Of a stretch of 64,000 nucleotides of DNA, positions 44,954 through 53,067 are shown piece after piece. Origin of the DNA: JBFLYH01 sp964630235 (GTDB lineage Bacteria; Oederibacteriota; JAAXVQ01; JAUVAV01); contig CAZVUO010000001.1 of NCBI GenBank assembly GCA_964630235.1, positions 806,001-870,000 of the forward strand, given 5' to 3'. Position 1 is the stretch's first letter. Each line of letters starts with the position of its first letter. A program made the position numbers and the translations under genes. A model generated the notes under the pieces. The model searched no databases, was not told the origin of the DNA, and saw only the letters and a list, made by a program, of their open reading frames with translations.

Positions 44954-46430
44954 GGTTACAGGGCAAGCCTTACTGCTTGCCCTCTTCACACTCCTGGGCC
45001 TGGGGCTCCGGCTCTTCCACCTGGATTTCCGCTCGCTGTGGCTGGACGAAGCGTACAGCCTTACCCTGGCCTCGGCGGCGTGGCCGGACATCTGGCAGGG
45101 CGCTGGGCTGGACATCCATCCGCCCCTGTTCCACTGGTTGCAGGCGGTTTGGATACGCCTGGCTGGCACCAGCGAGTTCAGCCTGAGGTTCCTGCCAGCG
45201 TGCTTCGGCGCCCTGCTCGTTCCGGTGGCGTTCGGATTGGGCCGCGTGGTCTCGAACCGCGCGACGGCTTGGTGGCTGGCCGGCCTGGTGGCGGTCTCGC
45301 CGTACTTCATTGAGATATCTCGCCAGGCCCGCATGCCCAGCCTGCTGGCCCTCCTGGTAGCCGGGTCCCTGTATTTTTTTTGGAAGTGGTATGAAACGCG
45401 GAACTGGCGTCCTGCCCTGGGATACTGGCTTTGCACGCTGGCTGCCCTCTACACTCATTATTTTAGCGGCCTGGTGCTGGCCGTGGAGTGGGTGTTCCTG
45501 GCCATCGCGGCCGGCCCGCAGCCCGAGGCCAAGCAGCGCTGGCGCGGGTGGCTGGCGCTCCAGACGGGTTTACTGCTGGCTTACCTGCCCTGGTTAAGTT
45601 CAGCGTGGCGCCATATCCAGCTCGGCGGTCCGTCGTGGCGCGGCACGGGCGCAGGCCTGCTGGAGCCGGTCCATTCTCTCTACGCGTTTTTAGTGGGCAC
45701 CGCCTGCTGGACCTGGCTGGACAAAGCCCTGGCTCTGGGTGCACTGGCCTTGGCAGCCATCACCAGCCTGATCAGATGCCGGCTCAAGCTGTCCGTCTGC
45801 CTGGAAAGATTGGGTAATCGGGCCTGGCTCTTCTTGGGGTTGTTATTGGGGGTGCCCTTGGCCGTGGTGTGGATCTACTCCCAGGTCAAGATCAATGTCT
45901 TCGATGATCGCTACCTCGGCGCTTCAGCGTTAGCGCTCCTGCTCCTGGCAGCCAGCCAACTGGCCGGACTGACCAGGACCCGGCGCTGGCTCGCGGGGCT
46001 GCTGATCGTACTGGCGTTCGCCGTGCCCCTGCGCAACCAGTTCTTCGTCTACGGGTATTATGACAACTGGCGCCAGGCCGCCTCCTGGCTCGCGGGCCGC
46101 ACCCAGCCTGGCGAGACGGTGGTGGTTTACCCGCCCTGGAACGAGGCGCCCCTGGCGTACTATCTGAAGGGGGCGCTCCCCGTCGAGGGACTTCCTGGCC
46201 GCTATGACCCGATCACCGGCGAGACGCGGAATTATTTTCGCGTTGACCCGCAAAGCGGCCCTCGCCTACAATCGTTTTTCTCCGGCCGGACGCGGTTCTG
46301 GCTGGTGCTGGTGAACGAAGGCGAGCCGCAGACCTTGATCCAGACCTGGCTGGCGCAAGATTTCCAGCCGGGGCGGCGCCTGAAGCTCGGCGGCATTGAT
46401 CTTTCCGAATGGGACCGAAAGGAACCTTGA
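44787..46430 (+). CDS. GT39-like membrane glycosyltransferase (PMT_2 / ArnT type)
   Basis: The protein (547 residues from this ATG) has about twelve hydrophobic helices, with the catalytic acidic loop WLDEAYSLTLASAAWPDIW and then IHPPLFHWLQAVWIR, as in PMT_2 enzymes that move sugars from polyprenyl phosphate to lipid or protein acceptors. The first 46 or so residues (SPSHRGRGEK, SRQGRGEDW, SHQGRGKSG) are translated palindromic repeats. ATG 44925 is the alternative start that removes most of them and gives 501 residues, closer to the family norm. The ALG5-like enzyme at 35530 could supply its lipid-linked donor. Confidence 0.82.
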   Translation: MVVNNNSTPSPSPSHRGRGEKGESPSRQGRGEDWESLSHQGRGKSGMDPSHHGRGEVTGQALLLALFTLLGLGLRLFHLDFRSLWLDEAYSLTLASAAWPDIWQGAGLDIHPPLFHWLQAVWIRLAGTSEFSLRFLPACFGALLVPVAFGLGRVVSNRATAWWLAGLVAVSPYFIEISRQARMPSLLALLVAGSLYFFWKWYETRNWRPALGYWLCTLAALYTHYFSGLVLAVEWVFLAIAAGPQPEAKQRWRGWLALQTGLLLAYLPWLSSAWRHIQLGGPSWRGTGAGLLEPVHSLYAFLVGTACWTWLDKALALGALALAAITSLIRCRLKLSVCLERLGNRAWLFLGLLLGVPLAVVWIYSQVKINVFDDRYLGASALALLLLAASQLAGLTRTRRWLAGLLIVLAFAVPLRNQFFVYGYYDNWRQAASWLAGRTQPGETVVVYPPWNEAPLAYYLKGALPVEGLPGRYDPITGETRNYFRVDPQSGPRLQSFFSGRTRFWLVLVNEGEPQTLIQTWLAQDFQPGRRLKLGGIDLSEWDRKEP

Positions 46431-46432
46431 CC

Positions 46433-47581
46433 GTGTTGAGATCCTATCCTCGCGGCAGCCGGCCATACCTCTTCCGCTCGGCCTGGAAACGCGGGCTCGC
46501 GGGTGTGTTCGACCTGCTGGGCGCGCTGGCGGTCTGGCTGGCCACTGGCGGACGGGGCCTGCGGCCTGATCCTCAGGTGCTGTCCCATCCGCGACGCATC
46601 CTAGTGGTGCGCTTGGACCATCTGGGCGACGTGCTTTTTGCCCGGCCGGCCCTCGCGGCCCTGCGCCGTGCTCACCCGCGGGCACGCATCACGGTCCTGG
46701 TCTCTCCGGCCGGCGCGGAGCTCCTGGCGCGCGATCCGGCCGTGGACGACTGCCTGGTTTTCGACGCGCCCTGGTTCAGGCGCGGGCCCACGCCGGCCGG
46801 CCAGGCGGGCTGGCAGGACCTGGTCCGCCAACTGCGCGAACGGAAGTTCGATCTCTCCTTGGACCTGCGCGGCGACCTGCGTCATCACGTGCTGTTATGG
46901 CGGGCGGGCGTTAAAGTGCGGATCGGGTACACCGCGACCGGCGGCGGGTTCCTTCTGCACGTCCCTTTGCGCCTGGCCGTCGGCAGGCATGAAGTGGAGC
47001 GCGACTTCGACGCCGCAGCTGCCGCGGGCGCGGTCCGGCGGCCCCAAGCCTATCCGCGGCTCGCGCTCACGCACGCTGAACTGCAGGCCGCGGCCAAGAC
47101 CTGGAAACAGCGCTCGCGCCGCGTGGTCGTGCATCCGGCTGCCGGCGATCCGTCCAAATGCTGGCCTCCGGAAAATTTCCGCCAGGTGTGCGCGCACCTG
47201 GCCAACGCGGGCTGCGAGGTTCTGCTGGTGGGCTCGGCCGCCGAACGGGCGCGGGCCGAGCAGGCGGCGCCCAGGTCCGGGTCCCGCGTGCGCAACCTCT
47301 GCGGCCAGACCACGGTGCGCCAGCTCGCGGCCCTCATTGCCACATCCCACCTGGTCGTGGGCAATGATTCGGGGCCAGGGCACATCGCCGTGACCCAGGG
47401 CGTGCCGGTCGTCATGCTCTGGAGCGAGACCAACCAGCCGGACGAGTGGGGGCCGTGGGGCCGGCCGTGCCGTGCCACGGTGGTGCGCCAGCCCCTGCGG
47501 CCGGAAGCGCTGGACGAAGCGCTGGCCGCGTCCCGCTCCTGGCTCAAGCTGCCCGCGCCGAAAGCGAGGAGGCGCCCGTGA
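46433..47581 (+). CDS. Family 9 glycosyltransferase (ADP-heptosyltransferase-like)
   Basis: This 382-residue GT-B enzyme has ILVVRLDHLGDVLFARPALAALR near the start of the acceptor domain and VGNDSGPGHIAVTQGVPVVMLW in the donor domain, both hallmarks of LPS heptosyltransferases. The GTG start at 46433 has AGGAAC upstream; an ATG at 46409 would overlap the previous gene. It overlaps the next GT9 gene in GTGA. Heptosyltransferases act on lipid A-Kdo, which supports a Gram-negative-type envelope, although GT9 enzymes also serve other glycans. Confidence 0.88.
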   Translation: MLRSYPRGSRPYLFRSAWKRGLAGVFDLLGALAVWLATGGRGLRPDPQVLSHPRRILVVRLDHLGDVLFARPALAALRRAHPRARITVLVSPAGAELLARDPAVDDCLVFDAPWFRRGPTPAGQAGWQDLVRQLRERKFDLSLDLRGDLRHHVLLWRAGVKVRIGYTATGGGFLLHVPLRLAVGRHEVERDFDAAAAAGAVRRPQAYPRLALTHAELQAAAKTWKQRSRRVVVHPAAGDPSKCWPPENFRQVCAHLANAGCEVLLVGSAAERARAEQAAPRSGSRVRNLCGQTTVRQLAALIATSHLVVGNDSGPGHIAVTQGVPVVMLWSETNQPDEWGPWGRPCRATVVRQPLRPEALDEALAASRSWLKLPAPKARRRP

Positions 47582-48750
47582 GCTCGCGCTTCAAAGCCGC
47601 CTGCTTTCGGCTGGCCAGGTCCTGGTTCAGACGCGGGCCGGCAGCCAGCCTGCACGCCTTCGAACCAAAACGCATCCTGGTGATCAAGCTCTGCTGCCTG
47701 GGCGATATTCTGTTTGCCACGCCCGTGGTGCGCGCGCTGAAAAAACGCTGGCCTCAAGCGCACCTCGCGTATATGGTCAGCGATTACTGCCGCGAATTGG
47801 TCGCGGCCGACCCGCGCGTGGATGAGATGATCGCGTTCAACGCCTATGATCCGGGCCCGGCGCTGGCCAAGCTCCTGCGCGCCCTGCCCGTGGTCCGGCG
47901 CCTGCGGCAGGAGCGGTTCGACCTGGCCGTGGTCCTGCACCGGTCGCCCCTGGCCGGCCTGCTGGCCGCGGTTGGCGGCGTGCCGGTGCGCCTGGGATTC
48001 GACTGGGAGGGCGAGGGCTTCAGCCTGACCCACCCCGTGCCCTTCAGGCCGGACGCGCATGAGATTGACCGCAACCTTGACTGCCTTAAGCCCCTGGGCC
48101 TGGACGTCGCTGACACGCGCACCGAACTCATTCCGTCGCCGGCGGCCGAAGCCGCGGCCGAGGCGTTTTTGGCCGCTGCCGCTGCCGGCGGCCAGCCCCT
48201 GATCGCGGTCTTTCCGGCCGGCGGCGTGAACCCCGGCACGGTCATGGTGACCAAGCGTTGGACCCTGGCCGGCTACCGCGAGGTCTGCGAGCAGTTGTCC
48301 CGGCGCTATGGCGCGCGCGTGCTCCTGGTCGGCAGCCAGGACGACGCGGCCGTGGGCGACGAACTGGCCGCGGGTTGGAGCGAAGCCCGGCCCCTGATCC
48401 GGGCCGAGGGCCAGACCCCGCTCATGGTGCTGGCGGCCCTGCTCCGGCGCTGCGCGCTCTTCATCGGCGGCGATTCCGGCCCCCTGCACATGGCCGCGGC
48501 CGTAGGCACGCCCACCGTGTCGCTCTTCGGGCCCACGGACCCAAAGCTTCTGGCCCCGCGCGGGGAAACCCACCGGGTTCTTTTCAAATCCCCGGAGTGC
48601 GCGCCGTGTTATAATCCCATCACGGTCCGGCAGGGCCGCGTGACGGTCTGCCGGCAGGGCGATCAGATCTGCCTGCGCTCCCTGATGCCGGCCGAAGTGC
48701 TGGAGGCCGCGCGGGAGCTGCTGGCGAAGAAAGGGTACCGGCCGAAATGA
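47578..48750 (+). CDS. Family 9 glycosyltransferase (ADP-heptosyltransferase-like), second copy
   Basis: This 390-residue enzyme has RILVIKLCCLGDILFATPVVRAL at the N-terminal Rossmann strand and IGGDSGPLHMAAAVGTPTVSLFG in the donor domain. The tail holds CAPCYNPITV and VCRQGDQICL, the cysteine pattern often seen at the end of this group. The start is GTG 47578, overlapping the previous stop codon. It is not closely similar to the preceding GT9, so the two probably make successive linkages. Confidence 0.88.
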   Translation: MSSRFKAACFRLARSWFRRGPAASLHAFEPKRILVIKLCCLGDILFATPVVRALKKRWPQAHLAYMVSDYCRELVAADPRVDEMIAFNAYDPGPALAKLLRALPVVRRLRQERFDLAVVLHRSPLAGLLAAVGGVPVRLGFDWEGEGFSLTHPVPFRPDAHEIDRNLDCLKPLGLDVADTRTELIPSPAAEAAAEAFLAAAAAGGQPLIAVFPAGGVNPGTVMVTKRWTLAGYREVCEQLSRRYGARVLLVGSQDDAAVGDELAAGWSEARPLIRAEGQTPLMVLAALLRRCALFIGGDSGPLHMAAAVGTPTVSLFGPTDPKLLAPRGETHRVLFKSPECAPCYNPITVRQGRVTVCRQGDQICLRSLMPAEVLEAARELLAKKGYRPK

Positions 48751-49901
48751 AGGTCGCGTTGGTGCACGACTGGCTCAATGGCATGCGCGGCGGGGAGAAG
48801 GTCCTCGAGGTTCTGTGCGAGCTCTATCCTCAGGCCGATCTTTTCACCCTGCTGTACGAGCCCCGCAAGGTTTCCGAAACCATCCGCCAGCACCGGGTGG
48901 CCACCTCGTTCATTCAAAAACTTCCTGGGGCGCGGCGCTGGTACCGCCACTACCTGCCCTGGTTCCCGACCGCCATCGAGCAGTTCGACCTGCGAGGGTA
49001 TGACCTGGTTCTCTCCAGCTCGCACTGCGTGGCCAAGGGCGTGCTCACCGAGCCCGCCACCCCGCACGTCTGTTTTTGCCACACGCCCATGCGCTACGCC
49101 TGGGAGCAGTATTACGAGTATTTTCCGTCCGCGCGGCTGGGCCTGCTCGAGCGGCTGGTCATCCCGCCGGCCATGAACCGGCTCCGGGTGTGGGATGTGG
49201 TCAGCAGCCAGCGCGTGGACGCGTTCCTGGCGAACTCGGCCCACGTGGCGCGCCGCATCCGCAAGTACTACGGCCGCGAAGCGCGCGTGGTGCATCCGCC
49301 CGTGGACGCGGACCGCTTCCGGGTTTCGGAACAGATCGGCGAGCACTATCTCGTCGTTTCCGCGCTGGTGCCCTACAAGCGCATTGACCGCGCCATCCTG
49401 GCTTTCAACGCCCTGCAGCATCCGCTGGTCATCGTGGGCGAGGGGCCGGAGTCGGGCCGCCTGCGCCGTCTGGCCGGCCCGACCGTGCGCTTCAAGCCGC
49501 ACGTCAGCGAGGAAGAGTACCTGAACCTCTATGCCACCTGCCGGGCGTTTATCTTTCCCGGCGAGGAGGATTTCGGCATCACACCCCTGGAGGCCATGGC
49601 TTCGGGCCGGCCGGTGATCGCCCTGGGCAAGGGCGGGGCGCTGGAAACCGTGGTGGACGGCAAGACCGGCCTGTTCTTCGCCGAACCCACGCCCGCGGCC
49701 CTGGTGGCCGCGGTCACGCGCAGTGAACAGATGCGCTGGGACCCGGCCGTGATCCGCGGACGGGCCCTGGAGTTCGACCGCGGCAAGTTCAAACACCGCC
49801 TGTCCGTCGCCATCGCGGCCTGTCTGGAGGATTTCCGCCGCCGCGGCATGGGCGAACCGGTCGCCGCCCGGCGCCTGCAAAGCCGGAGGCTCAGGCGCTG
49901 A
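48747..49901 (+). CDS. Family 4 glycosyltransferase (mannosyltransferase WbaZ-like)
   Basis: This 384-residue GT-B enzyme begins MKVALVHDWLNGMRGGEKVL. It contains FCHTPMRYAWEQYYEYF, VSALVPYKRIDRAILAF and EEDFGITPLEAMASGRPVI, a set characteristic of WbaZ/WbdB-like transferases. It overlaps the GT9 gene in ATGA and is one base from the following initiating transferase, so a mannosyl or related linkage early in a repeat unit is plausible. Confidence 0.88.
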   Translation: MKVALVHDWLNGMRGGEKVLEVLCELYPQADLFTLLYEPRKVSETIRQHRVATSFIQKLPGARRWYRHYLPWFPTAIEQFDLRGYDLVLSSSHCVAKGVLTEPATPHVCFCHTPMRYAWEQYYEYFPSARLGLLERLVIPPAMNRLRVWDVVSSQRVDAFLANSAHVARRIRKYYGREARVVHPPVDADRFRVSEQIGEHYLVVSALVPYKRIDRAILAFNALQHPLVIVGEGPESGRLRRLAGPTVRFKPHVSEEEYLNLYATCRAFIFPGEEDFGITPLEAMASGRPVIALGKGGALETVVDGKTGLFFAEPTPAALVAAVTRSEQMRWDPAVIRGRALEFDRGKFKHRLSVAIAACLEDFRRRGMGEPVAARRLQSRRLRR

Positions 49902-49902
49902 C

Positions 49903-51309
49903 ATGGTGCGCAAGGGAACCGCACGGCTGTTCCATTACCTGACCCTCGTGTCCGACCTGCTCGCGGTCAGCGCGGCGCTCATGGCCGCCTACCTGCTCCG
50001 GTTCTCCGGCTGGCCGGTTCCGGTCTGGCACGATGTCCCGGCCTTCTCCCTCTACCTCCAAGGATTGCCGGTGCTCATGCTGGTGCTGCTCGCGTGCTAT
50101 CACTACGCCGGCCTGTACCTCCAGCGGCGGGGTGTCTCCGGCGTGGATGAGTTCTCGCGCCTCCTGCGGGCCACGACCGTGGCCTTTTTGATCATCATCG
50201 GCCTCACCTATTTTTCCCGCCGGGCCGCCTATTCGCGCGTGGTGCTGGCGTACGCCTGGCTGTTCTGCGTGGTTCTGGCCGCCCTGGCGCGCGCCGGGCT
50301 GCGGAGCCTGCAAACCGCGCTCCGGCGCCGCGGCGTGGGCGTGAACCGCGCCCTGGTGGTGGGGCTCACCCCGACCGGCGAGGTCGTGGCCGACCAGTTC
50401 CGGCGGTTTCCCGGCCTTGGGTACCGCCTGCTGGGCATGGTCGCGGAAAGCAAAACCCGGGCGCGCGCGTTCGCCGGGGCGCCGGTGCTCGGCACCCTGC
50501 GGCAGCTTCCCGAGCTGGTCTCCAGGCACCGGGCCGACGAGGTGATCTTCGCGCTTCCCGCGTCCGCGCACGGCAAGATCGAGGACTTCCTGCTCGTCCT
50601 GGAACCGACGGGCGTGGAGTGCAAGATCGTCTCCGACCTGTTCGGTATCATCACCAATCCCATGAGCGTGGACGACATTTACGGCATTCCCGTGTTCGCG
50701 CTCAAACAGTCCCCGCTCACCAGCCTCGGGGCCCGTTTTTGGAAACGCGCGCTGGACCTCGCGCTCACCATCCCCGGCCTGGTCGTACTGTCGCCCCTGC
50801 TGCTGCTCATCGCCCTGCTGGTCAAACTTTCGTCTCCGGGTCCGGTGCTGTACCGGCAGGAGCGCGTGGGCCGGGGCAACCAGCCCTTCATGATCTACAA
50901 GTTCCGCTCCATGGTCCAGGACGCGGAGAAGCACACGGGTCCGGTGTGGGCCAAAAAAGGCGACCACCGCACCACGGCCGTGGGCGCTTTCCTTCGGCGC
51001 ACGTCCCTGGACGAACTGCCGCAGCTCCTTAACGTCCTGCGCGGCGAGATGAGCCTGGTGGGCCCCAGGCCCGAACGACCGCACTTCGTGGAGCAGTTCA
51101 AGGCCAGCGTGCCGCGCTACCTGGAACGGCACAAGGTCAAGGCCGGCCTCACCGGCTGGGCGCAGATCCATAACCTGCGCGGTGACACGCCGGTGGAGGA
51201 GAGGACCAAATATGATCTGTGGTATGTGGAGAACTGGACCCTGGGCCTGGATCTCAAGATCATTCTGCGCACGGCGCTGGACGTGTTTCACCACGCCGAT
51301 GCGTATTAG
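49903..51309 (+). CDS. Undecaprenyl-phosphate glucose phosphotransferase-like enzyme (WcaJ type)
   Basis: This 468-residue protein has four or five N-terminal membrane helices, a central nucleotide-binding-like region (RALVVGLTPTGEVVADQF) and a C-terminal sugar transferase domain. The latter contains YRQERVGRGNQPFMIYKFRSM, RRTSLDELPQLLNVLRGEMS, LVGPRPERPHF and KAGLTGWAQIHNLRGDTP, the pattern of WcaJ-like glucosyl-1-phosphate transferases. It starts repeat-unit synthesis on undecaprenyl phosphate. Its stop codon lies inside the left end of a MITE-like repeat. The other initiating enzyme at 32839 has a different tail (WQVSGR), suggesting distinct pathways. Confidence 0.92.
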   Translation: MVRKGTARLFHYLTLVSDLLAVSAALMAAYLLRFSGWPVPVWHDVPAFSLYLQGLPVLMLVLLACYHYAGLYLQRRGVSGVDEFSRLLRATTVAFLIIIGLTYFSRRAAYSRVVLAYAWLFCVVLAALARAGLRSLQTALRRRGVGVNRALVVGLTPTGEVVADQFRRFPGLGYRLLGMVAESKTRARAFAGAPVLGTLRQLPELVSRHRADEVIFALPASAHGKIEDFLLVLEPTGVECKIVSDLFGIITNPMSVDDIYGIPVFALKQSPLTSLGARFWKRALDLALTIPGLVVLSPLLLLIALLVKLSSPGPVLYRQERVGRGNQPFMIYKFRSMVQDAEKHTGPVWAKKGDHRTTAVGAFLRRTSLDELPQLLNVLRGEMSLVGPRPERPHFVEQFKASVPRYLERHKVKAGLTGWAQIHNLRGDTPVEERTKYDLWYVENWTLGLDLKIILRTALDVFHHADAY

Positions 51310-51443
51310 CAGGCTGTTGAAAAGGTCCGCAGAGCGGCCTTTTTCGCCTGCACGGCTTAGAATACCCCTTGAAAAATCAGATGTTTTTCAAGGGGTAACA
51401 GGCTGCGCAATGGGCATATGAGGGTTTTTCAGCAGCCTGTTAG
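51307..51443. mobile_element. MITE-like element with inverted ends and inner hairpin
   Basis: The left end TAGCAGGCTGTTGAAAAGG (51307 on) is matched by the reverse complement of the right end, GGTTTTTCAGCAGCCTGTTA (51423-51442). A third copy of the motif, TAACAGGCTGC, lies at 51396-51406. An inner perfect hairpin CCCCTTGAAAAA/TTTTTCAAGGGG (about 51365-51395) could act as a terminator. No transposase is encoded, so this is a non-autonomous element of a type common in bacterial genomes. It supplies the stop codon of the preceding gene. Confidence 0.7.
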
Positions 51444-51465
51444 CGGATCGCCCGCGCTTTTCCGG

Positions 51466-51494
51466 TTGACACGCCGAAGAGGACACGGTATATA
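51466..51494 (+). promoter_or_regulatory. Consensus sigma-70 promoter for the response regulator
   Basis: TTGACA (51466-51471) and TATATA (51489-51494) are spaced by 17 bases. The predicted start of transcription near 51501 gives a leader of about 59 bases before the ATG at 51560. Confidence 0.75.
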
Positions 51495-51559
51495 AACCTC
51501 GCAACCAGGGATCACGTGCTCGCCGGCAAGCACCAATCCTGAAGAACGGAACATGGTTA

Positions 51560-51916
51560 ATGGCCAAAATCCTGATCGTTGATGACCAAGAGCGGTTCTT
51601 GCAGGCGCTCCATACCGCGCTCGAGGACCGCCACGAAGTATCCACGGCCAAAGGCGGGGAGGAAGCGCTCCGGCGTATCCAGGAAGCCTGCCCGGAACTG
51701 GTGCTCACGGATTATATGATGTCCGACATGGACGGCCTTGAGCTCATCGAAAAGATCCGCGGCCACGCGTGCGGTCCCAAGGTCATGCTGTTGTCCGCCT
51801 ACCTCAACACCGGCGTGATCCACCGGGCGCGCGAGCTGGGCGCCTTGGATTGCGTGGACAAACCCTTTGACCTGCACGACCTGCGCGAGCGCATCAACCG
51901 CGCGCTCTCGTCCTGA
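51560..51916 (+). CDS. Receiver-domain-only response regulator
   Basis: This 118-residue protein is a CheY-like receiver: acidic pair D8/D9, phospho-acceptor D51 in LVLTDYMM, S79 in the Thr/Ser position and K101 in DKPF. No output domain is attached, so it acts by protein contact or in a phosphorelay. It has its own consensus promoter and no histidine kinase next to it. It stands alone between two repeats and its partner cannot be named from this window. Confidence 0.9.
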   Translation: MAKILIVDDQERFLQALHTALEDRHEVSTAKGGEEALRRIQEACPELVLTDYMMSDMDGLELIEKIRGHACGPKVMLLSAYLNTGVIHRARELGALDCVDKPFDLHDLRERINRALSS

Positions 51917-52002
51917 ACCTTCCCCGGGTCTGCAGAATATCCCTTTTCCTGCCCCGCTGAAATGTGTTAATCTGTTGGCGATTTCGCAATCAAAGTTTGA
52001 TG

Positions 52003-52086
52003 GGCATTGCGAATCCCCGGAGGTCGTGAAGCAATCCCCGCCAGGTAAAAGTCGGGGTTCCTTTGTCGCTTCGCTCCTCGGAATGA
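52003..52086. repeat. Decayed palindromic repeat, CATTGCGA family
   Basis: CATTGCGAATCCCCGG and GTGAAGCAATCCCCG at the left and GTCGCTTCGCTCCTCGGAATGA at the right are the usual parts of a common intergenic repeat, related to 36285-36362. It occupies the gap between the response regulator and the epimerase gene. Confidence 0.5.
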
Positions 52087-52134
52087 AAACGAACCAGCAT
52101 ACAATCCTTGTGATTCCAATCTAGGAGGCATTGC

Positions 52135-53067
52135 ATGCGCATCTTGGTGACGGGCGGCGCGGGTTTCATCGGCTCCAACGTGGCGGACGCCTACCTGGCG
52201 GCCGGGCACGAGGTCGCGGTGGTGGACAACCTGTCCTCCGGGGACCGGGCCAACGTGCCCGCCAAGGCGCGCTTCTACGAACTGGACATCACGGACCCGC
52301 GTCTGGACGAAGTGTTCACCGAGTTCCGGCCCGAGGTGTTGAACCACCACGCGGCCCAGATCTCCGTGCCCCTGTCCGTGGACAATCCCCGCGAGGACGC
52401 CCGCGTCAATGTCATGGGCTGGCTCAATCTGCTGGACGGCTGCCGCCGGCACGGCGTTCGCCGGGTGATCTACGTGTCCTCGGGCGGCGTGGTGTACGGC
52501 GAACCGGCCAAGCTCCCGGCCGACGAGACCTTTCCCATCCAGCCGGCCTCGCCCTACGGCATCGCCAAGTCCGCGGGCGAGTGGTACCTCAAATTCTACG
52601 CCAGCCAGACCCACATGACCTACGTGGTGTTCCGCTACAGCAACGTGTACGGCCCGCGGCAGATGCCGCACGGCGAGGCGGGCGTGGTCTCGATCTTCAT
52701 CCAGGCCCTCATGGCCGGCAAGACCCCGACCATCTTCGGCGACGGCTCGGTCGTGCGCGACTACGTGTTCGTGGGCGACGTGGTGGACGCGAACCTCCGG
52801 GCCCTGGAACACGGCGAGAACGTGGCCCTCAACATCGGCACCGGCGTTCCCACCAATGTCAATCAGCTCTACCAGGCGATCCGGGAAGCCATGCGGAGCC
52901 CGGTGGACGCCCTGCACGGCCCGCCCCGGCGCGGGGACCTGCAGGCCAACTACCTGAACGCCAAGCTCGCCGGGACCGTCCTGGGGTGGAGCCCCAAGAC
53001 CTCCCTGGCCGAGGGCGTGGCCAAGACCCGCGATTACTTCCTGGCCAAGGCCAAACAGAACCCATGA
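52135..53067 (+). CDS. UDP-glucose 4-epimerase-like NAD-dependent epimerase
   Basis: This 310-residue extended SDR has VTGGAGFIGSNVADAY (5-20), YVSSGGVVYGE and catalytic YGIAK, with the RYSNVYGPRQ substrate segment. A GDGSVVRDYVFVGDVV segment is typical of GalE-like epimerases of polysaccharide loci. It would interconvert UDP-Glc and UDP-Gal or their N-acetyl forms. AGGAGG lies six bases before the ATG. A TACAAT box at 52100 without a clear -35 may be a promoter. It overlaps the nucleotidyltransferase gene in ATGA. Confidence 0.87.
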   Translation: MRILVTGGAGFIGSNVADAYLAAGHEVAVVDNLSSGDRANVPAKARFYELDITDPRLDEVFTEFRPEVLNHHAAQISVPLSVDNPREDARVNVMGWLNLLDGCRRHGVRRVIYVSSGGVVYGEPAKLPADETFPIQPASPYGIAKSAGEWYLKFYASQTHMTYVVFRYSNVYGPRQMPHGEAGVVSIFIQALMAGKTPTIFGDGSVVRDYVFVGDVVDANLRALEHGENVALNIGTGVPTNVNQLYQAIREAMRSPVDALHGPPRRGDLQANYLNAKLAGTVLGWSPKTSLAEGVAKTRDYFLAKAKQNP

